A DNA stretch of 64,000 bases from Villigracilis sp024434165. Lineage in GTDB: Bacteria > Chloroflexota > Anaerolineae > Anaerolineales > Villigracilaceae. Position numbers and translations under genes: made by a program. Numbering within the stretch: position 1 is the first letter of the stretch; each line of letters begins with the position of its first letter. The stretch covers positions 1-64,000 of the forward strand of contig SZPK01000036.1 in assembly GCA_030263665.1 (NCBI GenBank), read 5' to 3'. This document shows positions 9,010 to 17,535 of the stretch, in pieces. Under the pieces are notes generated by a model. That model did no database searches and was not told where the DNA came from. It saw nothing but the letters and a program-made list of their open reading frames with translations.

Positions 9010-11001
9010 ATGACCGAACAATTTACTTTCGGCGGTGAGATTGTTTGGAAGCCAACCCCCGAACATATCGAACATGCCAACCTGACGAAGTTCATGCGCC
9101 TGCATGGAATCAGGGATTTCGGCGAACTGATGAAAAAATCCACCGGCGGCGTGGCATGGTTTACGGACGCCGTCCTGAAGTTTCTCGATATTCAATTTTA
9201 CGAACCGTATTCGAACGTGGTTGACCTTTCGGAGGGGATTCAATTCCCAAAGTGGTGCGTGGGCGGCAGGATGAACATCGTCCATAATTGCGTGGATAAG
9301 TATCAGTCGTCAGTTATCAGTGATCAGTTGGCGGTGGTTTTTGAAGGGGAAGAGGGGATCGTGCGAAAGTTGACATACCGGGAATTGCATAAAGAGGTAA
9401 ACAAGACGGCAAACGCCCTGCGCTCGCTCGGTGTGGGAAAAGGCGATGCCGTCGGCTTGTTCATGCCGATGACGCCGGAGATCGTGGTTGCCTTGCTGGC
9501 AATTGCGAAAATCGGGGGAATCATCCTGCCGCTGTTTTCGGGTTACGGGGCGGGGGCAATCGTCTCGCGCATGGTGGATGCAAATGCGAAGGCATTATTC
9601 GCCGCAGATGGAGCCTTCCGGCGCGGCAAGGCTGTGGAAATGAAATCCATTGCAGATGAGGCAGCGGAGCAAATCCCGACCTTGCAGCACATGATCGTTC
9701 TGAAGCGGACGGGGCAGGAAGTCAAAATGAAGGCAGGGAGGGATCATTGGTGGCATGAGTTGGTTGATCGGCAAAGCGGCGAAGCCGAAACAGAAAAAAC
9801 TTATGCCGAAGACCCATTGATGATCATCTACACCTCCGGGACGACCGGCAAGCCGAAGGGCGCGCTGCACACGCACTGCGGATTCCCGGTCAAAGCCGCG
9901 CAGGATATGGCATTCGGCACGGACGTACACGGAGCGGCGCACGCAGCGCAAGTCTCAGACTTGCCCAGCAACGACGTGATTTATTGGATGACCGACATGG
10001 GCTGGATGATGGGTCCCTGGCTGGTGTTTGGGAGTCTGCTGCTGGGCGCGACGATGTTCCTTTACGACGGCGCGCCGGATTTTCCCGCGCCGAACCGCTT
10101 ATGGCAACTGGCGGAGAAGCACAAAATCAACCAGATGGGCGTCTCGCCCACGCTGATTCGTTCGTTGATTCCGCAGGGCGAAGAGCATTTCCGAAAGCAT
10201 GATTTATCCTCATTGAAGTGCTTTGCCTCCACCGGCGAGCCGTGGAACCCCGACCCGTGGATGTGGCTGTTCGAGAAGGTCGGCGGCGGGCGGATTCCGA
10301 TTATCAACTACTCCGGCGGGACGGAAATCTCCGGCGGCATAGTAATGGGCAATCCCATCCTGCCGCTCAAGCCGTGCGCCTTTTCCGCGCCGTGCCCCGG
10401 CATCGCGGCAGACGTGCTGGATGAAAATGGAGAGTCTGTTCGGAATGTTGTGGGCGAACTAGTCATCAAAGCGCCGTGGATCGGCATGACGCGCGGCTTC
10501 TGGAAGGACAGACAGCGTTACCTGGATACGTACTGGTCCCGCTGGGAAAACATCTGGGTGCATGGGGATTTTGCTGCAATTGATAATGACGGCTTGTGGT
10601 ACATCCTGGGGCGCTCCGACGATACGATCAAGATCGCCGGCAAACGGCTCGGACCGGCTGAAGTGGAGTCCATTCTCGTCCGGCATGATTCCATCGTGGA
10701 GGCGGCGGCAATCGGTGTGCCGCACGAGGTCAAGGGGAGCGAACTCGTCCTCTTTGCAGTGACCAGGCCCGGGGTCGAACGAAGCGAGGCTCTTCGTCGT
10801 GAACTGCATGAGATGGTCGTTGCGGAAATGGGCAAGCCGCTCGCGCCGAAAGCCATCCTCTTTGTCTCCGACCTGCCGAAGACGCGCAATGCCAAAGTGA
10901 TGCGGCGCATGATCCGCGCGGCGTACCTGGGACAAGAGCCTGGCGATACTTCGTCGCTGGTCAACCCGGCGGCGGTGGAGGAAATCCGCCAGGCGGTATA
11001 G
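9010..11001 (+). CDS. AMP-forming acyl-CoA synthetase (acetyl/propionyl-CoA synthetase type)
   Basis: A 663-residue member of the ANL adenylate-forming family. It has an ACAS-type N-terminal extension, the A3 motif IYTSGTTGKPKGALHTH near residue 275, YSGGTEISGG near 435, a WGRSDD-like segment (ILGRSDDTIKIAGKRLGP) near 533, and the C-terminal catalytic lysine segment LPKTRNAKVMRR near 623. It activates a short carboxylate as acyl-AMP and transfers it to CoA; which acid is not readable. CCGGAGGAGACTGCCC ATG supports the start. Oddity: bases 9301-9328, encoding residues 98-107, are four units of a heptanucleotide repeat (see findings). Confidence 0.9.
   Translation: MTEQFTFGGEIVWKPTPEHIEHANLTKFMRLHGIRDFGELMKKSTGGVAWFTDAVLKFLDIQFYEPYSNVVDLSEGIQFPKWCVGGRMNIVHNCVDKYQSSVISDQLAVVFEGEEGIVRKLTYRELHKEVNKTANALRSLGVGKGDAVGLFMPMTPEIVVALLAIAKIGGIILPLFSGYGAGAIVSRMVDANAKALFAADGAFRRGKAVEMKSIADEAAEQIPTLQHMIVLKRTGQEVKMKAGRDHWWHELVDRQSGEAETEKTYAEDPLMIIYTSGTTGKPKGALHTHCGFPVKAAQDMAFGTDVHGAAHAAQVSDLPSNDVIYWMTDMGWMMGPWLVFGSLLLGATMFLYDGAPDFPAPNRLWQLAEKHKINQMGVSPTLIRSLIPQGEEHFRKHDLSSLKCFASTGEPWNPDPWMWLFEKVGGGRIPIINYSGGTEISGGIVMGNPILPLKPCAFSAPCPGIAADVLDENGESVRNVVGELVIKAPWIGMTRGFWKDRQRYLDTYWSRWENIWVHGDFAAIDNDGLWYILGRSDDTIKIAGKRLGPAEVESILVRHDSIVEAAAIGVPHEVKGSELVLFAVTRPGVERSEALRRELHEMVVAEMGKPLAPKAILFVSDLPKTRNAKVMRRMIRAAYLGQEPGDTSSLVNPAAVEEIRQAV
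9301..9328. repeat. Four heptanucleotide repeat units inside a coding sequence (nnTCAGT)
   Basis: TATCAGT-CGTCAGT-TATCAGT-GATCAGT in exact 7-base register, encoding YQSSVISDQ in the acyl-CoA synthetase. The following codons continue the conserved reading frame. Confidence 0.75.
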
Positions 11002-11064
11002 TACATTGGTAACAGACTGGTTTGAATAAGACCTTTGTCGCATGGTATGCGGGGATGGTTTTCT

Positions 11065-11070
11065 TATACT
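11065..11070 (+). promoter_or_regulatory. Candidate -10 box (TATACT) for the lipoprotein gene
   Basis: TATACT about 60 bases before the ATG at 11130. I find no good -35 at 16-18 bp, so this rests on the hexamer and its position alone. Confidence 0.4.
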
Positions 11071-11129
11071 TTGTGTATCCGAGAAATCATCCCTGTATCG
11101 GAAATCCATTTTAGAGAAATGAGGTTGCC

Positions 11130-12188
11130 ATGCGAGTCAAGTCTTTTTTCCTTTTTGTGATTTTCCTTCTTCCCATGCTGGCTTGCGTTTCGGGCGGCAC
11201 GCCGCCGCCAACGGAACCCGCCAGCGGAGCCGGGTCCACTGAAGAGCAGCCGCCAACGTCCATCCCGACGACCGCTCCGACCGCCGTGGAACACAAGACC
11301 ATCCCCGGCGATTTGCCGGAAGTGCAGAGCGGCGTGGTTGGCGACCAGGATTCCTCCCTGACTGCCGATCAAAAGCGCGCACCGGGAGGAGACCGGTTCA
11401 CTTTTACCCGCTTCGAGCGGCCGTTCAACGCCGAGACGATGGACCAGTATTTCCCGGTGGTTGACATTCAGGAAGGATTGTTCTACGAGGACGAGACGTG
11501 GATGTACGCGGTTATCGCGTTGAAGAGCGATGAAGCCAGCCGGGAACTGACCGGAAAATACGGTTTTGAAATTGACTTGAATGTGGACGGCGGCGGGGAC
11601 TGGCTGGTGCTGGGCTCGCATCCGACGACCACGGAATGGTCCACGGCGGGTGTGGAATTGTGGTTCGATACGAACGACGATGTCGGCGGCGATGTGCCCA
11701 CGACAACCGACAAGGTGCCGGTCCCCGGCAACGGTTATGAGACGCTGGTGTTCGGCGCAAACACAGGCGGCGACCCGGATATGGCATGGATGCGGGTTTC
11801 ACCAAGCGAACCAAACGTGGTGCAGATTGCAGTGAAAAGGGAAATCCTTGCCGGCGATAAGGACTATATGGTCGGGTTGTGGGCTGGCACAGACGATCTT
11901 GACCCCGCCCTGTTCGACATCAACGATCACTTCACGCACGAGCAGGCAGGCACATCCATGACCGAGCTGGAGAACTTCTATCCCATCAAACAGATTTCCG
12001 AATTGGACAACACCTGCCGCATGGCAATCGGCTTCCAGCCGACCGGCAGTGAGCCGGGCTTGTGTCCGCTGCCGCCCACCGTGGCTGGCGAAGAACCTGC
12101 CGAAGAAGGCTGTCCGCCGCAGTATCTCGTTTGCAGAAACGTATCCATGGTTGCGGTTGTGATCGTTTGTTATTGCAACCAGCCCTGA
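11130..12188 (+). CDS. Secreted lipoprotein of unknown function
   Basis: A 352-residue protein with a type II signal peptide: MRVKSFFLFVIFLLPMLAC, with the lipobox cysteine at residue 19. A low-complexity Thr/Pro/Ser linker (residues ~24-55) follows, as expected for a surface lipoprotein tether. The remainder, with FEIDLNVDGGGDWLV near 150 and DTNDDVGGDVPTT near 190, looks beta-rich and possibly Ca-binding, but I do not recognise the domain. The C-terminus ends in a short hydrophobic cysteine-containing stretch (VAVVIVCYCNQP), which is odd for a lipoprotein. It is the first of three consecutive lipoproteins, each separated by a hairpin. Confidence 0.8.
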   Translation: MRVKSFFLFVIFLLPMLACVSGGTPPPTEPASGAGSTEEQPPTSIPTTAPTAVEHKTIPGDLPEVQSGVVGDQDSSLTADQKRAPGGDRFTFTRFERPFNAETMDQYFPVVDIQEGLFYEDETWMYAVIALKSDEASRELTGKYGFEIDLNVDGGGDWLVLGSHPTTTEWSTAGVELWFDTNDDVGGDVPTTTDKVPVPGNGYETLVFGANTGGDPDMAWMRVSPSEPNVVQIAVKREILAGDKDYMVGLWAGTDDLDPALFDINDHFTHEQAGTSMTELENFYPIKQISELDNTCRMAIGFQPTGSEPGLCPLPPTVAGEEPAEEGCPPQYLVCRNVSMVAVVIVCYCNQP

Positions 12189-12233
12189 TTGCCGTTCGGC
12201 GTTTCGATAAAACAAATAACTGACGTTACGCAC

Positions 12234-12287
12234 CGTCCCGAAGGTTCGGTGGAAAAATCTGCCTCATTTACGAGAACCTTCGGGACG
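12234..12287. repeat. 14-bp inverted repeat
   Basis: CGTCCCGAAGGTTC at 12234-12247 is the exact reverse complement of GAACCTTCGGGACG at 12274-12287, with a 26-base loop and no T-tract. The word GTCCCGAA..GGTTCGGGAC recurs in the alaS terminator at 19836-19862. Confidence 0.75.
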
Positions 12288-12320
12288 ATTCGCGTGAAGC
12301 GGGCAAATAAGACACAAGAT

Positions 12321-12352
12321 AAGGCTGGCATAAGAGCGCCAGCCTTGTTTTT
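12321..12352 (+). terminator. Rho-independent terminator after the lipoprotein gene
   Basis: AAGGCTGGC, loop ATAAGAGC, GCCAGCCTT, then GTTTTTT: a perfect 9-bp stem with a T-tract. Confidence 0.9.
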
Positions 12353-12361
12353 TCTCTGCAT

Positions 12362-12367
12362 TATAAT
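12362..12367 (+). promoter_or_regulatory. -10 box TATAAT for the first SUMF1-like lipoprotein
   Basis: A perfect TATAAT just after the terminator, 39 bases before the ATG at 12407. No clear -35. Confidence 0.55.
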
Positions 12368-12406
12368 AAATCCCGTCTCGCGCAGCCCGCGAGAGAAGGA
12401 GACTGA

Positions 12407-14176
12407 ATGAAAAACGTTCGAAACGGTATCTTTGCGCTGCTGTTGTCTCTGATCTTCATCCTGTCTTCGTGCGCATCGCCAACGCCGGAGGTCGTGACCG
12501 TGGTGGTGACCGCCACCAGCCAGCCCGTTGTGGAAACACCCTCCGCGCCGACCCAGCCGCTTGCGCCGGTGAATCTCGGAGGTCCGCAGAGCGGCGAGAC
12601 GATGAAGTGGATTGACGGCAGCACGCTGGTCTACATCCCTGCGGGCGATTTTTCGATGGGCGATAACGGCTTCGACGCTCCCGTCCATAATGTGTCGCTG
12701 GATGCTTATTGGATTCAGCAGACCAAGGTGACCAATCGCATGTATGACCAGTGTGTCAAGGCGGGCGTTTGTACTCCTCCCAGCCAGGAATTGGGCGGAC
12801 CCGTATTCACGAATCCCAGTTTCGCAAGCCACCCGGTCGTCGGCGTGACCTGGGATCAGGCGCAGGCATACTGCGGCTGGATTCAGGGAAGCCTGCCAAG
12901 CGAGGCGCAGTGGGAAAAGGCGGCGCGCGGCCTGAATGGAAATGTCTATCCCTGGGGGAACAGCGAACCTTCCTGCAGCCTGCTGAATTTTGCCAACTGC
13001 TATGGGCGCACCACGAACGTCAACGCCTATTTGGATGGCGCCAGCGCGTTCGGTCTGCTGGATATGGCGGGGAACGTCTTCGAATGGGTGGGCGACTGGT
13101 ATGATGCGAATTACTACAGCCAGTCACCCGCAGAGAATCCCACCGGCCCGCAAACCGGACAATACAAGAGCATACGCGGCAGTTCCTTTGAGACTGCCGA
13201 AGAACAGATTCCCTCCGCCATCCGCCGCTACAACGAGCCGACCGACAGCGGACGCGATATCGGTTTCCGTTGTGTGGTGGGCAGCCCGCAGCCGTTTGCG
13301 CCGTACTGCCAACTGACCGCCCAGGTCCCAGCCGCGCAGACGGTTACATCCAATTCGTGCGCCCTGCCCGAAGCGGTGATGGTGGATCAGTATTGCACCC
13401 AGGGCGATGGTTACGGCGTGGTGCAAATTTCGTTCGACGCCACCTGGGAGGAGCGCGGAACGCGCATCCAATGCGAGGAAAGAATCGAGGGCGGAATCCG
13501 CACACTGGTCTGCAAAGGACCGCGCGGCATCGAATCAACCAACGAGGTGGTGGTCTGCAACCCGGCTTGTACCAATCAACCGGATGTGAGCGGCGTGAAT
13601 CCCGCCTGTGATTCGGGCTATGCACTGGATTCCGCCACCGGCATTTGTTCCTATTCCCCGATTTTGGCGCAGCCCGGCGCGGGCGGATGTCCTGCCGGAT
13701 ACGTCACGCTCGTCCGTGGCGGGCAGCAGGTCTGTGCGGTCGGTCCCGGCGCAGATAACGCCTGCCCGATCGGTTTGTATTTTGACGACCTGGCTGGCAT
13801 GTGTGTGCCGCCGAACGGCGAAGTCAATGCGCCGTATGGGATTGACAACCCGGCTCTTGCCAGCCAGACGTATGCCGGCTGTGCGGCGGGCTACAACTAC
13901 AACGAATCCTTCCAGTGCTGTCAGCCGGGAACGGGTGCGGTCAACCCCGGCTGCGCTCCCGGCTACACGTTCGACCTGAACGCGCAGGCGTGTGTGCCCG
14001 TCCTGGAAGAAGCGCTGGACGGCACCGGATGTGTCGTGGCGCGCGTCAACACAGTCAAATGCGCCGACGTGGAAGATAAAATCTGCGCGCCGCAGTTGAC
14101 CGAAGCGCATTGTGTGGCGAGGCTGGAATGCCGCTGGGTCGAAAAGGAAGATCGCTGCGAACTCAGAAACCCATAG
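12407..14176 (+). CDS. SUMF1/FGE-fold lipoprotein with cysteine-rich C-terminal half
   Basis: A 589-residue lipoprotein. The signal peptide ends in the lipobox LSSC (Cys near residue 22), followed by a Thr/Pro linker. Residues ~65-290 form a sulfatase-modifying-factor domain: YIPAGDFSMGDNGFDAPVHNV, WDQAQAYCGWIQGSLPSEAQWEKAARG, VYPWGN, DMAGNVFEWVGDWYD and IRGSSF...GFRCV. The paired cysteines that make formylglycine-generating enzyme catalytic are absent after RGSSF, so catalysis of that type is unlikely. Residues ~300-589 are a cysteine-rich region with repeated CxxGYxx..xxC units (for example GCAAGYNYNESFQCC and GCAPGYTFDLNAQAC), suggesting disulfide-bonded extracellular modules. GAAGGAGACTGA ATG is a good ribosome binding site. 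It is a paralogue of the next gene. Confidence 0.88.
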   Translation: MKNVRNGIFALLLSLIFILSSCASPTPEVVTVVVTATSQPVVETPSAPTQPLAPVNLGGPQSGETMKWIDGSTLVYIPAGDFSMGDNGFDAPVHNVSLDAYWIQQTKVTNRMYDQCVKAGVCTPPSQELGGPVFTNPSFASHPVVGVTWDQAQAYCGWIQGSLPSEAQWEKAARGLNGNVYPWGNSEPSCSLLNFANCYGRTTNVNAYLDGASAFGLLDMAGNVFEWVGDWYDANYYSQSPAENPTGPQTGQYKSIRGSSFETAEEQIPSAIRRYNEPTDSGRDIGFRCVVGSPQPFAPYCQLTAQVPAAQTVTSNSCALPEAVMVDQYCTQGDGYGVVQISFDATWEERGTRIQCEERIEGGIRTLVCKGPRGIESTNEVVVCNPACTNQPDVSGVNPACDSGYALDSATGICSYSPILAQPGAGGCPAGYVTLVRGGQQVCAVGPGADNACPIGLYFDDLAGMCVPPNGEVNAPYGIDNPALASQTYAGCAAGYNYNESFQCCQPGTGAVNPGCAPGYTFDLNAQACVPVLEEALDGTGCVVARVNTVKCADVEDKICAPQLTEAHCVARLECRWVEKEDRCELRNP

Positions 14177-14195
14177 CCTGCGACCAGGTGATTTT

Positions 14196-14229
14196 ACAAG
14201 CCGGATGGAAAACATCCGGCTTGTTTTAT
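14196..14229 (+). terminator. Rho-independent terminator
   Basis: ACAAGCCGGATG, loop GAAAA, CATCCGGCTTGT followed by TTTATT: a perfect 12-bp stem directly after the first SUMF1-like gene. Confidence 0.92.
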
Positions 14230-14283
14230 TGCAGTCATGTTACAGCCTTACCAAAGGGGGATGAAATAGATTTAAAAAATCCT

Positions 14284-14289
14284 TATAAT
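14284..14289 (+). promoter_or_regulatory. -10 box TATAAT for the second SUMF1-like lipoprotein
   Basis: Perfect TATAAT in an AT-rich stretch about 65 bases before the ATG at 14355; no confident -35. Confidence 0.5.
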
Positions 14290-14354
14290 TTTCGTTACTT
14301 GTTTTATGGGCGGATCATTGGCATGCGAGATACTGGAAAAGAAGAGGAGTCGAG

Positions 14355-15995
14355 ATGAGAAGAATACAATCCTTCACATGGGCGGCGATAATCGCGATTA
14401 TGCTTGTGTCCGGCTGTAACCTGGGGGCAACGCCCCCGCCTGCGGCAACCGACGAACCTCCGCCTTCGCCCACCGCCGAGCCGCCCACCGCCACCGCAGA
14501 AACCGTTCCCACTGAAGCCGTCACAACCACTCCCGTCACCATTGACATCGCCGGTCCGCCCATGCAGGTCGGTTCGCGTTACACGTATGTGGATGGCACC
14601 GTGCTGGTTGCCGTTCCCGGCGGTCCGTTTACGATGGGCTACAACTTTGCCGATAATCCTGTGCGCGAAGTAACCGTCGGCGATTTTTGGATTTACTCCA
14701 CCAAAGTCACCAACAGCCAGTATGCCTTGTGCGTTCAGTTGGGGGAATGTACCCCGCCGGACAAGGAGAAAAACCCCAGTTATGGCGACGCGCGTTACAT
14801 CAAATATCCCGTGACCGGCGTCACGCATGCCCAGGCGGTGGATTACTGCACCTTTGTGCATGGACGCCTGCCCACCGAAGCCGAATGGGAAAAGACCGCG
14901 CGCGGACCGGACGGCAACATCTTCCCCTGGGGCGATGAAGCGCCGAACTGCACTTTGTTGAATTACAAGTTTTGCGTCGGCAGGACCACCTGGGTGAACG
15001 AATACAAGTCTGGCGTCAGTTATTACGGCGCGTTCGACATGTCTGGCAATGCGCGCGAATGGGCGGCGGACTGGTACAGCCCGACCTATAACATTGAGAA
15101 TCCGATTCCCGACCCGCTCGGACCGGACTTCGGCGAGAAGCGTTCCGTGCGCGGAAGCAGTTACCAGGACAGCGCCAACCCCACCATTGCGGCGCACCGC
15201 TTCTCTCTGGACCCGTTGGAGTCTCTGCCCGATTTGGGCTTTCGCTGTGTGATAGAGGACCCCACCTACTTTGCCCCATGGTGTGAGCAATCGGTGTACG
15301 TTGGCACAGGCGCAGACGGCTCACAGCCGAATTGCCAGCCTGCCGTAAAATGCAACGATGTTTCCATCAAACAATCCCCGAACTGCACGCCGAATTACTC
15401 GCCATACACCATCGTGACGTTCAATGTTTCCAACACGCCTCCCAACGATTACACCTACAGTCTCGACGGCTGTTTTCCCGACCCGGATGGCGACGGCAGC
15501 GTCAACAAATTCCTCTGTTACCCGGATGGCGCCGGCACCGCCGTCACGACAGGTTCCTGCACCTACGAAGCCCCGGCGGGATGCAAAGTCTGCCCGGAGC
15601 ATTACACACTCAACGGCGACGTCTGTGTGTGGGATGGAAGCAGCACCTCCGGTAGAGCCTGCCTGCCCGGCTCGACCTTTAATCCGCTTACCAACTGCTG
15701 TACCGCCATTCCCGGCTCTGGCACGGACGTGACCATTTGCCCGGCTGGGACGTATCCGCTCAACGGCGCGTGCATTGATAACCCGAAAGGCGTGGTTGAC
15801 ACCGATACTCAAACCGTGATCTTCGATAAGTGCGCCCCGCCTGTGACGGTGACGCCCAAGACTCCCGGCGGCGGTGATGATGACGGCGGAGATGGCAGCT
15901 GCACTGAACCGGCGGATGGATGCCGTAAAGTGACGGGTGGTCAGGCGCCCTATTGGAACCCGGCAACCTGCTCGTGCCAGTCCACCCCTCCGTAG
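14355..15995 (+). CDS. SUMF1/FGE-fold lipoprotein, second paralogue
   Basis: A 546-residue lipoprotein built like its neighbour. The signal peptide carries the lipobox VSGC (Cys near residue 21), then a Pro/Thr linker to about residue 60. A SUMF1-like domain follows (VAVPGGPFTMGYNF, VTHAQAVDYCTFVHGRLPTEAEWEKTARG, IFPWGDE, DMSGNAREWAADWYS, VRGSSYQDS, GFRCVIEDP), again without the catalytic cysteine pair of formylglycine-generating enzyme. The last ~220 residues are cysteine-rich (CEAPAGCKVCPEHYTLNGD-type modules, shortened here) and end in a Gly/Asp-rich stretch and CSCQSTPP. AAGAGGAGTCGAG ATG gives the start. The tandem pair probably arose by duplication. Confidence 0.87.
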   Translation: MRRIQSFTWAAIIAIMLVSGCNLGATPPPAATDEPPPSPTAEPPTATAETVPTEAVTTTPVTIDIAGPPMQVGSRYTYVDGTVLVAVPGGPFTMGYNFADNPVREVTVGDFWIYSTKVTNSQYALCVQLGECTPPDKEKNPSYGDARYIKYPVTGVTHAQAVDYCTFVHGRLPTEAEWEKTARGPDGNIFPWGDEAPNCTLLNYKFCVGRTTWVNEYKSGVSYYGAFDMSGNAREWAADWYSPTYNIENPIPDPLGPDFGEKRSVRGSSYQDSANPTIAAHRFSLDPLESLPDLGFRCVIEDPTYFAPWCEQSVYVGTGADGSQPNCQPAVKCNDVSIKQSPNCTPNYSPYTIVTFNVSNTPPNDYTYSLDGCFPDPDGDGSVNKFLCYPDGAGTAVTTGSCTYEAPAGCKVCPEHYTLNGDVCVWDGSSTSGRACLPGSTFNPLTNCCTAIPGSGTDVTICPAGTYPLNGACIDNPKGVVDTDTQTVIFDKCAPPVTVTPKTPGGGDDDGGDGSCTEPADGCRKVTGGQAPYWNPATCSCQSTPP

Positions 15996-16005
15996 AGATG
16001 TGAAA

Positions 16006-16041
16006 TGAGGCTCTCCCGAAAATTTTTCCGGGAGAGCCTCA
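16006..16041. terminator. Strong hairpin after the second SUMF1-like gene
   Basis: TGAGGCTCTCCCG pairs perfectly with CGGGAGAGCCTCA (13 bp). The loop is A/T-rich (AAAATTTTTC). The T-tract after the stem is poor, so it may act as a terminator or 3' stabiliser. Confidence 0.75.
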
Positions 16042-16204
16042 TCAATTTTGGGGATGGATTCCGAAAGCCTGCTTTCGGAGGTTGAATCGCCTGGGGAGCG
16101 GGACCGCCGCGAGGTCCGGTGGGAGGCGGGTGGAAATTCATCCCCAAATTGTGCTACAGTATAGATGTCCGGTTTGCGGGTCGAACCGGGCAGGAGCAGG
16201 ATCC

Positions 16205-16477
16205 ATGGAAGTCGAAATTGGCAGGATCACACACTACTATTCCCACCTTGGCGTGGCGGTGCTTTCATTGACCGACAGCCTGAAGTTGGGAGATCGCATC
16301 CATATCTACGGACATGCGACCGATTTCACTCAGCGCGTTTCTTCGATGGAAATTGACCATCACAGTATTGTGTGGGTGAAGCCCGGGGATAATGTCGCGG
16401 TGAAGCTGAACCAGCCTGCGCATGTGCACGACCTGGTGTACAGGGTCGTCGAAGAAAACCTGGAGCCAGCCGCCTAA
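16205..16477 (+). CDS. EF-Tu domain-2-like small protein
   Basis: A 90-residue stand-alone beta-barrel similar to domain 2 of translation GTPases and to the C-terminal domain of U32-type peptidases: VEIGRITHYYSHLGVAVLSL, LKLGDRIHIYGHATDF, MEIDHHSIVWVKPGDNVAVKL. No GTPase domain is present. I start it at 16205 because CAGGAGCAGGATCC ATG supplies a ribosome binding site and the family-like sequence begins there; the open frame upstream to 16082 runs through the hairpin region and looks non-coding. Function unknown; binding to RNA or a carrier protein would be a guess. Confidence 0.75.
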   Translation: MEVEIGRITHYYSHLGVAVLSLTDSLKLGDRIHIYGHATDFTQRVSSMEIDHHSIVWVKPGDNVAVKLNQPAHVHDLVYRVVEENLEPAA

Positions 16478-16631
16478 ACACGGAGCGGGGGATGGATTGG
16501 CTGCAACAGGCAGGCAGCGATTGTGCCCTGCCCTGTTTTGTATTTCAGTCTGCGAATTCATTAAGCCGCTGTGTCCGCCGTTCAACGCTGTCGCTCACAG
16601 CGGCTTATGGTTTCGGTCTTTCATTTATGGC

Positions 16632-17186
16632 TTACGCCGGCACTTGCAATATTCCGACTGCCGCCAATACGCCCATCCCAGACATCACCACGACCAGCGT
16701 GAACGCGATTCCCAGCACCCAGTTGAGCCATTTCTTTTCGGGGTGATTGACCCAGTAATACAGCAAGCCGGAGAACAGGAATGCTTGCGGCACGATTTCA
16801 ACGTAACTGAGAATGGAAACCGGGTAGTTGGTGTAGAGGATGCCTTCGATGGAGCCGGGAGCCGCGCCAAAGGTGGAGAGGATTCCCAGCGCTGTCAACA
16901 CCCAGAACAGGATCAGCCAGCCGTTCTTCCTTCCGAAGAAAATCTCCCTCAGCGGATGGAACGCCAGCGCAAAGATGATCCCGCGAATCCATTGCAAGCC
17001 GGGTCCTGCCGCCACCCAGGGACTGTCCGTTGGACGCATGTAATTCTCCAGCGCGCCGGTCACAAAAACATCTTCGTAGTTCAGGAAGTTGAAGGCGAGG
17101 ATGCCCATCAGGAAATACGTCAGCGTGTGTGCCACGCTGGTCTTGAGAATCAGGCTTGATAAGTTGGGTTGATTGGTCGTGTTCAT
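16632..17186 (-). CDS. Integral membrane protein of unknown function
   Basis: A 184-residue protein with about five hydrophobic segments (residues ~17-33, ~65-77, ~88-104, ~118-138 and ~150-180) linked by short polar loops such as HPLREIFFGRKNG and VNHPEKKW. No catalytic motif that I can recognise. AAAAAAAAGGCAGCCAAA ATG has an AGGCAG that could act as a weak ribosome binding site. It is convergent with the EF-Tu-like gene; downstream (position 16632 and below) no clear terminator is seen. It stands alone on the minus strand and gives no contextual clue. Confidence 0.75.
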   Translation of the reverse strand: MNTTNQPNLSSLILKTSVAHTLTYFLMGILAFNFLNYEDVFVTGALENYMRPTDSPWVAAGPGLQWIRGIIFALAFHPLREIFFGRKNGWLILFWVLTALGILSTFGAAPGSIEGILYTNYPVSILSYVEIVPQAFLFSGLLYYWVNHPEKKWLNWVLGIAFTLVVVMSGMGVLAAVGILQVPA

Positions 17187-17231
17187 TTTGGCTGCCTTTT
17201 TTTTCAGAGAGTGTTTTATAAATCAAAATTC

Positions 17232-17346
17232 ACCACAGACACCGCACTTGCGTTCGGTGCAGATGTAAACGCGGATGAACGTTGATTTTTGACGGAAACG
17301 CCAATTTAAGGGCTTTAAATCCAATTTATCTGTGTTCATCTGTGGT
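17232..17346. repeat. MITE-like element with 8-bp terminal inverted repeats
   Basis: ACCACAGA at 17232-17239 and TCTGTGGT at 17339-17346 are perfect inverted ends of a 115-bp non-coding block in the 349-bp gap between a membrane protein gene and the lipid operon. The right part contains ATCTGTGTTCATCTGTGG, wording typical of dispersed repeats in environmental bacteria (from memory). No ORF. Bases 17351-17535 hold only AT-rich upstream sequence. Confidence 0.55.
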
Positions 17347-17535
17347 TATAAACGAATTTCAAAACACTTTCTCAAGAATATAGGATTTGGCTCGCGGAGA
17401 CAAGTGAAGTTCGTCCTGTAATTGGCGCCGCTTCAATACCACAAATATCGGGGCATTTTTTTGTGTTGTATTTCAGCAACTTTATTTTGCGCGGTGTGTT
17501 GAATATGACAAAAGGAAAAGATTGGACGGAATACC

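Noticed and set aside
12407..15995. Formylglycine-generating enzymes (sulfatase activators)
   Set aside because: The catalytic cysteine pair is missing in both proteins and no sulfatase gene is in the window.
16082..16204. N-terminal extension of the EF-Tu-domain-2-like protein
   Set aside because: The extra 41 residues are Arg/Gly-rich, overlap hairpin sequence and precede a good ribosome binding site; contains CPVCGS, which looked zinc-finger-like but is single and probably chance.
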